A DNA stretch of 64,000 nt, taken from contig NZ_CP168219.1 in assembly GCF_041714655.1 (NCBI RefSeq), positions 2,170,001-2,234,000 of the forward strand, written 5' to 3'. The notes under the pieces are model-generated. The model did no database searches, was not told where the DNA came from, and saw only the letters and a list, made by a program, of their open reading frames with translations. The DNA is from Pseudoroseicyclus_A sp041714655. GTDB taxonomy: Bacteria > Pseudomonadota > Alphaproteobacteria > Rhodobacterales > Rhodobacteraceae. Shown in pieces: positions 7,647-16,748 of this stretch (position 1 is its first letter; every line of letters begins with the position of its first letter). The translations under genes were made by a program, and so were the position numbers.

Positions 7647-9251
7647 TCAGGCCCCGTTCGCCTTCAGGAAGGTGACGAGGGCGGCGGTGGAGCCGTCCTT
7701 GCCGGTGGCATCTTCCTTGCCCTCGACGATGGGTTGCAGGGCCGTGGCGAGCTCCTTGCCGAGCTCGACGCCCCATTGGTCGTAGGAATTGATGCCGAGA
7801 ACGGCGCCTTCGACGAAGACCCGGTGCTCGTAGAGCGCCACGATCTGGCCGAGCATCTCGGGCGTGAGCTTCGGATAGGCGAGCGTGACAGAGGGGCGGT
7901 TGCCGGGGAAGACGCGGTGGGCGGCCTGGCGCTCGAGCTCGTCGCCCTCGAACTTGTCCGCGACCTTTTCGCGGGCCTCGTCCAGCGAGCGGCCCTTCAT
8001 CAGCGCCTCGGACTGGGCGAGGCAATTGGCGATGAGGAGCTGGTGCTGGTGGTGGAGCTCGGGCTCATGCCCCTCCGCCGCGATCATGAACTCGCAAGGC
8101 ACCACCCGGGTGCCCTGGTGGATGAGCTGGTAGAAGGCGTGCTGGCCGTTGGTGCCGGGCTCGCCCCAGACAACGGGGCCGGAGTCCTGCGTGAGCGCGT
8201 GGCCATCCATCGAAACGCGCTTGCCGTTCGATTCCATCTCGAGCTGCTGCAGGTAGGCCGGCAGGCGGCCGAGGCGGTTGTCGTAGGGCAGGACGGCGCG
8301 GGTGGCGTAGCCGCAGATCTGGTTGTGCCAGAGCCCGGTGAGGGCGAGGAGCGCCGGCATGTTCTCGGACCACTCCGCCGCGCGGAAGTGCCTGTCCATC
8401 GCCTGGCCGCCGCGGAGGAACGCCCGGAAGGCCTCCGGCCCGATGGCGATCATGAGCGAGAGGCCGATCGGCCCCCACATGGAGTAGCGCCCGCCGACCC
8501 AATCCTCGAAACCGAAGACCCGGTCCTCGGCGATGCCGAACGCGCCGGTCTTGTCGGTGGCGGAGGAGAGGGCGGCGAACTGGCGGGCCGGCTCGTCCAC
8601 CGCCTCGCTCATCCAGGCCTTCGCGGTGCGGGCGTTCGTCATCGTCTCGATGGTGGTGAAGGTCTTGGAGGCGACGATCACCAGCGTCGTCTTGGGGTCG
8701 CAGGTGCGGAGCACCTCGGCAATGTCGCCGGGGTCGACGTTGGAGACGAAATGGCAGCGGGGGCCGTCGGCATAGGGGCTGAGCGCCCGGTAGCCCATGG
8801 CGGGGCCGAGGTCGGAGCCGCCGATGCCGATGTTGATGACATCGGTGATCGCGCCGCCCGCCCCCCGGAAGGCGCCGGAGCGGACATCGGCGGCGAAGGC
8901 CTCCATCCGCGAGAGGCCCTCGTGAACGCCGGGCATGACATCGGTGCCGGCCACATGGACCGGCCCGCCGTCGAGATTGCGGAGCGCGGTGTGGAGGACG
9001 GCGCGGCCCTCGGTCTCGTTGATCGGCTCGCCGGTGAACATCGCCTCGCGGCGGGCGGCGACGCCGGTCTCGTCCAGAAGCTCGATGAGGAGGCCGAGGC
9101 CAGCCGCGTCGATGTTGGTCTTGGAGAAGTCGAAGCGCATGGACAGCGCCTCGACGGAGAAGGCCTCGGCGCGGGTGTCATCGGCCTCAAAGAGGCTCTC
9201 GATCCGGCGGGTGGCCACCGCCTCGTGATGGGCCTTCAGCTTGTCCCACAT
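7647..9251 (-). CDS. pgi: Glucose-6-phosphate isomerase
   Basis: 534 residues, usual for bacterial PGI. It interconverts glucose-6-phosphate and fructose-6-phosphate in the cytoplasm. Family landmarks include NIGIGGSDLGPAMGYRAL (phosphate-binding region), ESNGKRVS, and VWGEPGTNGQHAFYQLIHQG with the catalytic His/Glu region. The ATG at 9251 has GAGGAGA about 8 nt upstream. It is the last gene of a minus-strand zwf-pgl-pgi set, 33 nt after pgl. Together the three enzymes feed glucose-6-phosphate into the Entner-Doudoroff or pentose phosphate routes; no edd, eda or gnd lies in the window. Confidence 0.97.
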   Translation of the reverse strand: MWDKLKAHHEAVATRRIESLFEADDTRAEAFSVEALSMRFDFSKTNIDAAGLGLLIELLDETGVAARREAMFTGEPINETEGRAVLHTALRNLDGGPVHVAGTDVMPGVHEGLSRMEAFAADVRSGAFRGAGGAITDVINIGIGGSDLGPAMGYRALSPYADGPRCHFVSNVDPGDIAEVLRTCDPKTTLVIVASKTFTTIETMTNARTAKAWMSEAVDEPARQFAALSSATDKTGAFGIAEDRVFGFEDWVGGRYSMWGPIGLSLMIAIGPEAFRAFLRGGQAMDRHFRAAEWSENMPALLALTGLWHNQICGYATRAVLPYDNRLGRLPAYLQQLEMESNGKRVSMDGHALTQDSGPVVWGEPGTNGQHAFYQLIHQGTRVVPCEFMIAAEGHEPELHHQHQLLIANCLAQSEALMKGRSLDEAREKVADKFEGDELERQAAHRVFPGNRPSVTLAYPKLTPEMLGQIVALYEHRVFVEGAVLGINSYDQWGVELGKELATALQPIVEGKEDATGKDGSTAALVTFLKANGA

Positions 9252-9284
9252 GGCTCGTCTCTCCTCGGTTGCCGGTAGCCGGCC

Positions 9285-9956
9285 CTAGTCTTCGGCCCAG
9301 TGCACGATGGCGCCGCGGAGCACCGCGGCCACCGGCGCCTCGTCGGGCGACAGGTGCCGGGCCCGCTCCAGCGCCTCGCGCTTGGCGGCGCCCTTGATCA
9401 GGATGTGGCGGTTCATCGCGTCGTTCAGCACCCAGGCCGAGAGCGTGATCCGCGGCTCCGGCGCGCGGGGGGCCCGCATCGGCACCAGCACCTCGCGGCC
9501 GTGGAGCGCGTCGGCCAGCCGGTCGGCGCCGTGGAAGAGCGAGGCGGTGTGCATGTCCTCGCCCATGCCGAGGACGACGGAGGTGAGCGGCAGCGCCGCC
9601 TGCACGGCCTCGATGAGGGCCGGGAGCCCCTCCTCCGGCGTCTCTGTATCGGCGCGAAGCTGCACGAGGTTCGCCGCGGCCGCATGGCCCGTCAGCAGCC
9701 GCTCGCGGAGGAGCCGCGTGTTGGAGCGGGGGGAGTCTTCCGCCACCCAGCGCTCGTCGGTGAGCATCACGTCGACGCGCGCCCAGTCGAGCTGCGTGTC
9801 GGAGAGCGCATCGAAGGCCGGCCCGGGCGTGGTGCCGCCGGGGACGGCGATCGACACGCGGTCGTTCTGCTCGAGCGCCCGGCGCAGCTCGCTCGCGAGC
9901 CGGTCCGCCAGGTCGATCATCATGATCTCGGCGTCGGGATAGGTGACGAGTTCCAT
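9285..9956 (-). CDS. pgl: 6-phosphogluconolactonase
   Basis: 223 residues of the DevB/SOL family. It hydrolyses 6-phosphogluconolactone to 6-phosphogluconate, directly after zwf in the pathway. Family landmarks include SIAVPGGTTPGPAFDALS near residue 45, LTDERWVAEDSPRSN near residue 75, and VLGMGEDMHTASLFHGAD (normally VLGmGxDGHtASLFPG; here M replaces the usual G). The start ATG at 9956 follows GAGGACG. The open frame extends a further 70 codons upstream, but that part overlaps the zwf end and is not family-like. It lies 10 nt downstream of zwf and 33 nt upstream of pgi. Confidence 0.95.
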   Translation of the reverse strand: MELVTYPDAEIMMIDLADRLASELRRALEQNDRVSIAVPGGTTPGPAFDALSDTQLDWARVDVMLTDERWVAEDSPRSNTRLLRERLLTGHAAAANLVQLRADTETPEEGLPALIEAVQAALPLTSVVLGMGEDMHTASLFHGADRLADALHGREVLVPMRAPRAPEPRITLSAWVLNDAMNRHILIKGAAKREALERARHLSPDEAPVAAVLRGAIVHWAED

Positions 9957-9966
9957 GGGTGCGTCC

Positions 9967-11421
<1,455 letters not shown>

Positions 11422-11479
11422 GATCTCTCCATGTCTCGCCGCGGGGCCCCGGGGACGTCCCTGAGGCGGGCTGCGGCGC

Positions 11480-11491
11480 GTTAGCGCTAAC
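11480..11491. promoter_or_regulatory. Candidate LacI-family operator upstream of zwf
   Basis: GTTAGCGCTAAC is a perfect 12-nt palindrome with the central CG typical of LacI/GalR-family operators. It is 59 nt from the zwf start and 146 nt from the divergent YbjN-type gene. No LacI-type regulator gene is in the window, so the binding protein is unknown. Confidence 0.5.
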
Positions 11492-11636
11492 TGCCCCGCA
11501 CTTACCCACCGGGCGAGCGGGAGTCTAGCAGGCCAGCCTCTGGCCACAATCCCCCGGGCGCCTGGCCGCTGCCCGGGCCGTTGCGGCAGGGGGCGGTCGA
11601 AGGCTAGGCTGGGCGGGTCACGCCCAAGGAGCCCCG

Positions 11637-12143
11637 ATGCACCGCCCTGCCCTCGCCCTTGTCCTAATGGCCAGCGCCGCCAACGCGCAGACGCCGGAGC
11701 TGATCTCCGCCGACGATCCGGAGGGGTTGGTCGCCTATCTCGAGGCGGAGGGGTATTCCGCCGAGATCCTGTCCGGCGTCGACGGCAACCCGAGGATCCT
11801 CACCGAGGCCCGGGGCCTTCGGTTCAACATCTTCCTGCGGCTGTGCGTGGATCACGCCAATTGCCAGGCGATGCAGTTCGACACCTCCTTCCATCTCTCC
11901 GCGCCCTTGCCGCTCGAGCAGCTCAACGAGTGGAACGGCAAGCAGATGATGGGCCTCGCGGCGGTGACGGACGACAATTGGGCCCTTCTGTCTCACCCGC
12001 TCATCACCACGGGCGGCCTTCCGGAGCCGATCTTCGCCGCGACCCTCGGCTGGTGGATGTACCAGATGGAGGAATACGGCCGCTATATCGGCTACATCAC
12101 CGAGGACGAGGCCGGTCAGGCCTCCAGCTCGGCGTCCCAGTAG
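11637..12143 (+). CDS. Exported YbjN-domain protein
   Basis: 168 residues. The N-terminus MHRPALALVLMASAANA is a signal peptide cleaved before QT. The remainder fits the YbjN domain: an alternating alpha/beta core with ILTEARGLRFNIFLRLC, LPLEQLNEWNGKQMMGLA and GGLPEPIFAATLGWW. YbjN proteins are described as chaperone- or type III secretion chaperone-like sensors of unknown partner; exported versions are frequent in Alphaproteobacteria. AAGGAG lies 5 nt before the ATG. The last 28 nt overlap the 3' end of the convergent HNH gene, so the two mRNAs are antisense there. Confidence 0.8.
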   Translation: MHRPALALVLMASAANAQTPELISADDPEGLVAYLEAEGYSAEILSGVDGNPRILTEARGLRFNIFLRLCVDHANCQAMQFDTSFHLSAPLPLEQLNEWNGKQMMGLAAVTDDNWALLSHPLITTGGLPEPIFAATLGWWMYQMEEYGRYIGYITEDEAGQASSSASQ

Positions 12144-12700
12144 AGGAAGTCGAGCCAGCTCTCGTGCAGCCAGCCGGGCGGGAACTTCCGCCCCTGGTTC
12201 CGCAGCTCCTCCGCCCCGGGCTGGCGCGGCGGCTTGCGGAGCGCGAGGCCGGACTGGCGGAGGCTCTTGGAGCCCTTGCGCAGGTTGCACGAGCCGCAGG
12301 CGGCGACGACATTCTCCCAGCTCGTGACGCCGCCGCGGGCGCGCGGCACGACGTGATCGAAGGTCAGATCGCCGCGCGAGCCGCAGTACTGGCAGCGGAA
12401 TTCGTCCCTCAGAAAAAGATTGAAGCGCGTGAAGGCCACGCGCTTCTGGGGTTTGACGAAGTCTTTCAGAACGACGACGGACGGCATCTTGAAGCTGGTC
12501 GAGGGACTTCGCACCCGCTCGTCATATTCGGCGACGATGTCGACCCGGTCGAGCCAGACCGCCTTCACCGCCTCCTGCCAGGGCCAGAGCGACAGCGGGT
12601 AGTAGGAGAGCGGGCGATAATCGGCATTGAGGACGAGCGCGGGGTTCTGGCGAAGCGCGCCGGGGCTGCGGACGAAACTGGTCCTGAACTCGGCTTCCAT
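12116..12700 (-). CDS. HNH endonuclease-family protein
   Basis: 194 residues from the ATG at 12700 (GGGGAGA about 10 nt upstream); a longer frame to 12763 is possible but begins in low-value sequence. The C-terminal half carries a zinc-ribbon HNH core: CQYCG, then FDHVVPRARGG with the histidine of the ββα-metal site, then CGSCNLRKG. Stand-alone HNH proteins of this type are widespread in Alphaproteobacteria, and their biological substrate is not known. The gene is not near phage or restriction genes. It overlaps the YbjN-type gene tail to tail by 28 nt. Confidence 0.88.
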   Translation of the reverse strand: MEAEFRTSFVRSPGALRQNPALVLNADYRPLSYYPLSLWPWQEAVKAVWLDRVDIVAEYDERVRSPSTSFKMPSVVVLKDFVKPQKRVAFTRFNLFLRDEFRCQYCGSRGDLTFDHVVPRARGGVTSWENVVAACGSCNLRKGSKSLRQSGLALRKPPRQPGAEELRNQGRKFPPGWLHESWLDFLYWDAELEA

Positions 12701-12902
12701 CACGGCACGTCTCCCCGCTGGTCTCACCACGGGCCGCCCGGATGCCCCGGGGGCATGAGCCAACTATATCTGGCGTCAGGGCCTCTGCAAGCCCAACATG
12801 TCGCGGGGCCCGCCCGTCTCTTGCCATGTGGATATGTCGCCGAAATGACAGGCGCCGGGCCGCCGGTCGAGGCGGCCGGTGGGGCGGCCGATCAGTTGCG
12901 GA

Positions 12903-13637
12903 TCAGGCTGCCGGCACCGGGGATTCGGCGACGGCGAAGACGAGCCGGGCCCTGCCCTGCTCCTTGGCGCGGTAGAGCGCGCTGTCGGCGGCGCGCAGCA
13001 CCTCGGCAATGGTGGCGCCCGGCCAGGCCTCGGCGGCGCCGGCAGAGGCGGTGAGCACGATCTGCGCGGCGAGATCCGTCTCGACCGGCAACTCGGCGAC
13101 GACGCGGCGGCCGATGCTCTCGGCAAGGCCGAGGTTGGCGCCGTCGAGATAGACGGCGAATTCCTCGCCGCCGATCCGCGCGACCAGATCGTGCTCGCGC
13201 ACGGTCGCGCGCAGATGCCGGCCGACGGCCAGAAGGCAGAGATCCCCCACCTCGTGGCCATAGGTGTCGTTGATGCGCTTGAAGTGATCGACATCGACGA
13301 GAATCAGCGTGCCGGGCCGCAATTCGCCCTCTCGCGCCGCCTGCTCGAAGAACTGCCGGCGATTGGCGAGCCCGGTGAGCATGTCGGTGCCGGCGAGATC
13401 GGATAGCCGGATCTGCAGCTTGTAGAGATGCTGCACCAGTGCCAGCGCGAAAATCGTGAAGGGCGTCGCCACCAGCGCCGTCAGGATGATGTCGTTGAAG
13501 AGCGAGAAGCTCTCGCCGCCCGAGAGCACCAGATCAAGGAACACGTTGAAAGAGACGATCGCGGCTACGAACGTCACGAACCTGCCTGCAAACCCGAGTC
13601 GACTTTGCGGCGCGAATACTCTTATCAACTTGTTCAA
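12903..13637 (-). CDS. Membrane GGDEF diguanylate cyclase, copy 1 of a tandem pair
   Basis: About 244 residues from a TTG at 13637. This start aligns the N-terminus with the next gene (LNKLIRVFAP versus MDDLVDLVAP). An ATG at 13700 in the same frame is the alternative but lacks a ribosome site. Two hydrophobic segments near residues 15-40 and 50-75 anchor the protein. The GGDEF domain begins at TDMLTGLANRRQF and has the active signature RIGGEEF (GGEEF form). It would condense two GTP to cyclic di-GMP. No inhibitory RxxD site is obvious five residues before GGEEF. It is paralogous to the downstream-numbered neighbour at 13750-14541. Confidence 0.85.
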   Translation of the reverse strand: MNKLIRVFAPQSRLGFAGRFVTFVAAIVSFNVFLDLVLSGGESFSLFNDIILTALVATPFTIFALALVQHLYKLQIRLSDLAGTDMLTGLANRRQFFEQAAREGELRPGTLILVDVDHFKRINDTYGHEVGDLCLLAVGRHLRATVREHDLVARIGGEEFAVYLDGANLGLAESIGRRVVAELPVETDLAAQIVLTASAGAAEAWPGATIAEVLRAADSALYRAKEQGRARLVFAVAESPVPAA

Positions 13638-13749
13638 CAGTGCACCCCTGCGCCCGAACGCTACACCATGGTCACGCGCCTGTGTAGCGCGAAGTCGCAT
13701 GAGGGCCCTGCATTTTTGCGCGCGTGGTCAATGGCGCGCCCGGCAAGCG

Positions 13750-14541
13750 TCAGACCGCGATCGCGCTGGCGGCCGGCTGGGCCGTCTCGGCGTCGCCGTC
13801 GAGGACCATCTGCGCCCTGCCCCGCGCCTTGGCGCGGTAGAGCGCCCGGTCGGCATCGGCGACGAGCTCGCAGATCTTGCTGCTCCCCTTGGCGAAGGCG
13901 ACACCGCAGGACAGCGTCAGCTCCAGAGCGATATCGTCCCGCCCGAGGTCGATGGCGAAGGGATGGACGAGCCGCGCCGCGATGGTCTCGAGCCGCTTCT
14001 GGGCGGCGGCGCGGCCGGAGCCGCCGGTCAGCGGCCCTCCGGCGGCCTTCGCCGTGATGACGATGCCGAATTCCTCGCCCCCGAGCCGCGCGGCGAATTC
14101 GCCGGGCCGCAGCGTCGTGCGGATCCGCTCGGCCACCTGCCGCAGGCTGCTGTCGCCGGCGGCATGGCCGTAGCTGTCGTTCACCCGCTTGAAATTGTCG
14201 ATATCGGCGACGAGGACGGCGCTGACCTTCTGGTCCGCCGCCGCCGCCTCGAAGCCGCGCCGGTTGGGCAGGCCGGTGAGGACATCCGTCATCGCCAGCC
14301 GCGCGAGTCGCGCCTGCATGTGGCGCTGCCGCTGCAGAAGCGCGAGCGCGAGGATGACGAAGGGCAGGCTCACGGTCGTCGCGATCACGAATTCGACCGG
14401 GGGCACGGAATCCAGCCCCTTGATCCAGATATTCACGAAGACGTTGAAACTGTTGACGAAAATGACGATGCCGATGGCACGCAGGATGAAGTCCCACGCC
14501 CGGCGCGGGGCAACAAGATCGACCAGATCATCCATACTCAT
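13750..14541 (-). CDS. Membrane GGDEF diguanylate cyclase, copy 2 of a tandem pair
   Basis: 263 residues. The N-terminal part has two membrane segments, about 18-40 (IGIVIFVNSFNVFVNIW) and 52-72, then a GGDEF domain from TDVLTGLPNRRGF with the active signature RLGGEEFGIV. Same architecture as the gene at 12903-13637, including the shared SFNVF in the first membrane helix, so a tandem duplication is likely. Both are on the minus strand, this one transcribed first. The ATG at 14541 has only a weak AAGGTTGG upstream; the ATG at 14535 is equally possible. There is no recognisable sensor domain beyond the membrane part. Confidence 0.88.
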   Translation of the reverse strand: MSMDDLVDLVAPRRAWDFILRAIGIVIFVNSFNVFVNIWIKGLDSVPPVEFVIATTVSLPFVILALALLQRQRHMQARLARLAMTDVLTGLPNRRGFEAAAADQKVSAVLVADIDNFKRVNDSYGHAAGDSSLRQVAERIRTTLRPGEFAARLGGEEFGIVITAKAAGGPLTGGSGRAAAQKRLETIAARLVHPFAIDLGRDDIALELTLSCGVAFAKGSSKICELVADADRALYRAKARGRAQMVLDGDAETAQPAASAIAV

Positions 14542-14707
14542 ACCAACCTTTTCCCCAGCCCGGCATCATCACACCATCTGTGACCTGCTATCAGCGAAAC
14601 AATGGCACGATCCGGCCCAATGCCGACAATTCGAACGGTCTGAAACCGGCCGGAGGCTGGGCGATCAACGTCTTGGTGGGGGAGCCCCGGAGGGCAGCGG
14701 CGGCGGG

Positions 14708-15385
14708 TCAGCCGCCGGCGGTGTAGCCCAACCGCTCGCGCAGGAAGGCGAGCGCGATGGACAGGCCCTGCGGCGCGATGCCATGGCCCATACCCTTGTC
14801 GACATGGGCATAGACCTCGCGCCAGCCGGCGCCCTGCAGCGCCTCGGCGGCGAGCTGCAGGTTTTCCGGCGCCACCACCTCGTCGGCATCGCCATGGACG
14901 AGCAGCACCGGCGGGCGGCTGACCACCTCGTCTTCCAGAAGATCAGGCTGCAGGAGCCGGCCGGAGAAGGCGGCGACGGCGGCCACGGGATCCTCCCGGC
15001 GGGGCAGGACATGAAGCGCCATCATCGCGCCCTGGCTGAAGCCGAGCACGGCCACCTGCTCGGGCAGGAGGTCTTCATCCACCATCAGCCCGTCGAGAAA
15101 GGCATCGAGATCGGCGGCGGCGCGGGCGAGGCCCTGGGCGGCCTCTTCCTCCGAGGAGCCGTCCATCCAGGGGATCGGGAACCATTGCAGGCCCATCGGC
15201 GCGGCGGCGCAGGCCTCGGGCGCGTCGGGGGCGAGGAAGAGCGTGTCGGGCATGTGCTCGGCCATGGGCTCGGCGAGGCCGATGAGGTCGGCGCCATTGG
15301 CCCCGTAGCCATGGAGGAAGACGAGCGCCGAGCGGAGGTCTCCGCTGAGGGGCTCCACCCGTTCGGCCTGCAACGCACGTGTCAT
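14708..15385 (-). CDS. Phospholipase/carboxylesterase-family alpha/beta hydrolase
   Basis: 225 residues of the Abhydrolase_2 (carboxylesterase/acyl-protein thioesterase-like) family. The nucleophile elbow is GFSQGAMMALH (Ser near residue 118), the acid lies in VLLVHGDADEVV, and the histidine in DKGMGHGIAPQGL. FLHGYGANGADL near residue 24 forms the oxyanion region. The natural ester substrate is unknown. Its start overlaps the stop of the DNA glycosylase gene as ATGA, making it the last member of the coupled chain cbiD-cobK-glycosylase-hydrolase. Confidence 0.92.
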   Translation of the reverse strand: MTRALQAERVEPLSGDLRSALVFLHGYGANGADLIGLAEPMAEHMPDTLFLAPDAPEACAAAPMGLQWFPIPWMDGSSEEEAAQGLARAAADLDAFLDGLMVDEDLLPEQVAVLGFSQGAMMALHVLPRREDPVAAVAAFSGRLLQPDLLEDEVVSRPPVLLVHGDADEVVAPENLQLAAEALQGAGWREVYAHVDKGMGHGIAPQGLSIALAFLRERLGYTAGG

Positions 15386-16002
15386 GTCACCCCCGCCCGC
15401 TTCCTGAAGTGAGCGTAATAGGCCCAGAGCAGCCGTGCCGCAACCGCGCGCCAGGGCGACCAGGGGGCGGCGAGCTCGGTGAAGGCCCTGGGCGAAGGGC
15501 GAGAGGGCAGTTCGAAGAGCAGCCGCGCGCCCTCCTGCAGGGCGAGATCGCCGGCGGGCAGGATGTCGGGGCGGCCCTCAGCGGTGAGCGCATAGAGCTC
15601 CGCCGTCCAGCGGCCGATGCCGGGGAGCGCGGTGAGAGTCTTGAGGAGCTCTGCGTCCGGCAGGGCCTCAAGCGCGGCAAAGTCGAGATCGGCAGCGGCG
15701 AGAGCACGGGCCGTCCTCGCCTTGGCGCGGGAGAAGCCGAGGGCGCGGAGCGCCTCCTCCTCCACCCGGGCGATGGCGGCGGGATCGTGGAGCCCGGCGG
15801 CCTCGATCCGCGCCCAGATCGCCGCGGCGGCGGCGGTGGAGAGCATCTGGCCGTTGACGATGTGCAGGAGCGTCGCGAAGCCGCGCGGCCGGCAGCGGAG
15901 CGGCGGGTCGCCGGTGAGCGCATGGGCTGCCGCGAAGCGCGGCTCGAGGGCGACCAGAGCGCGGATGCCGGCGCGGAGGTCGTCTTCCGTGGCGAGAATC
16001 AT
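15382..16002 (-). CDS. DNA-3-methyladenine glycosylase-like HhH-GPD protein (AlkA type)
   Basis: 206 residues. The helix-hairpin-helix motif LPGIGRWTAELYAL is followed by ILPAGDLALQEGA, whose aspartate corresponds to the catalytic Asp of AlkA-type enzymes, so base excision of alkylated purines is expected. An N-terminal DNA-distorting domain as long as that of E. coli AlkA is missing; the short form is common. It overlaps cobK by ATGA at 15999-16002 and the esterase by ATGA at 15382-15385. Its place inside a cobalamin operon has no obvious metabolic logic. Confidence 0.9.
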   Translation of the reverse strand: MILATEDDLRAGIRALVALEPRFAAAHALTGDPPLRCRPRGFATLLHIVNGQMLSTAAAAAIWARIEAAGLHDPAAIARVEEEALRALGFSRAKARTARALAAADLDFAALEALPDAELLKTLTALPGIGRWTAELYALTAEGRPDILPAGDLALQEGARLLFELPSRPSPRAFTELAAPWSPWRAVAARLLWAYYAHFRKRAGVT

Positions 16003-16748
16003 CGCTCATCGCCCCCTTGCGGGAGCGCCTCGCGGGCCCAGGCGAGGGCGGCCTCCGGGGTCGTGACGAGATCGGAGGGGTAGCCCTGCGGCCGGCGCTG
16101 GAGCAGCACCGGCAGGCCGAGCGCCCGGGCGGCGGCGAGCTTGCCGTAGCCCGCCGCGCCGCCCGAGTCCTTGGCGATAACATGAGTCACGCCGTGGCGG
16201 GCCATGAGGGCGGCCTCCGCCTCTGGGTCCGCCGAGGGGCGGCCGATGACCCACTGGCCGTTCGGCCAGGGGAAGGGCTCGTCGGTCGGGTCGATGCGGC
16301 GGACAATGCAGCGGCGGGGGGCGAGCCCCTCGAAGCCGCCGAGGCTGCGCGGGCCGACGGCGAGCCAGATCGTGGCGTCGACGGGGAGGAGCGGCGCGGC
16401 CTCCTCCGGCCGGTCGAAGAACCGCCAGTCATCCCCTGGCCCCGGTCGCCAGCCGGGGCGGAGGAGGCGCAGGTAGGGCAGCCCGGCCTCGTCGCAGAGC
16501 GCCTTGCTGCGCGGCCCGATGCGGGCGGCGAAGGGGTGCGTCGCGTCGATGACGGCGGTGATGCCGTGCTCGGCGAGCGCGGCACGAAAGCCCTCCGCCC
16601 CGCTAAACCCGCCGCTTCGGGTCGGGAGCCCGAGGTCACGCGGCCGCGCCGTGGCGCCGGCGAAGGAGGCCATGGCGGGCAGCCCTGCGTCTGCGAGGAG
16701 ACGCGCGAGGGCCAGCGCCTCCTCCGTGCCGGCGAGGAGGAGGATCAT
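15999..16748 (-). CDS. cobK: Precorrin-6A reductase
   Basis: 249 residues of the CobK/CbiJ family, which reduces precorrin-6A with NADPH during corrin ring synthesis. Visible landmarks are ILLLAGTEEALALARLL at the N-terminus, VIDATHPFA near residue 66 (a hallmark of the family), IGRP in the middle, and AKDSGGAAGYGKLAAAR near residue 193. Its start overlaps the cbiD stop (ATGA at 16745-16748), and its stop overlaps the glycosylase start. Translation of all four genes is therefore probably coupled. Confidence 0.95.
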   Translation of the reverse strand: MILLLAGTEEALALARLLADAGLPAMASFAGATARPRDLGLPTRSGGFSGAEGFRAALAEHGITAVIDATHPFAARIGPRSKALCDEAGLPYLRLLRPGWRPGPGDDWRFFDRPEEAAPLLPVDATIWLAVGPRSLGGFEGLAPRRCIVRRIDPTDEPFPWPNGQWVIGRPSADPEAEAALMARHGVTHVIAKDSGGAAGYGKLAAARALGLPVLLQRRPQGYPSDLVTTPEAALAWAREALPQGGDER

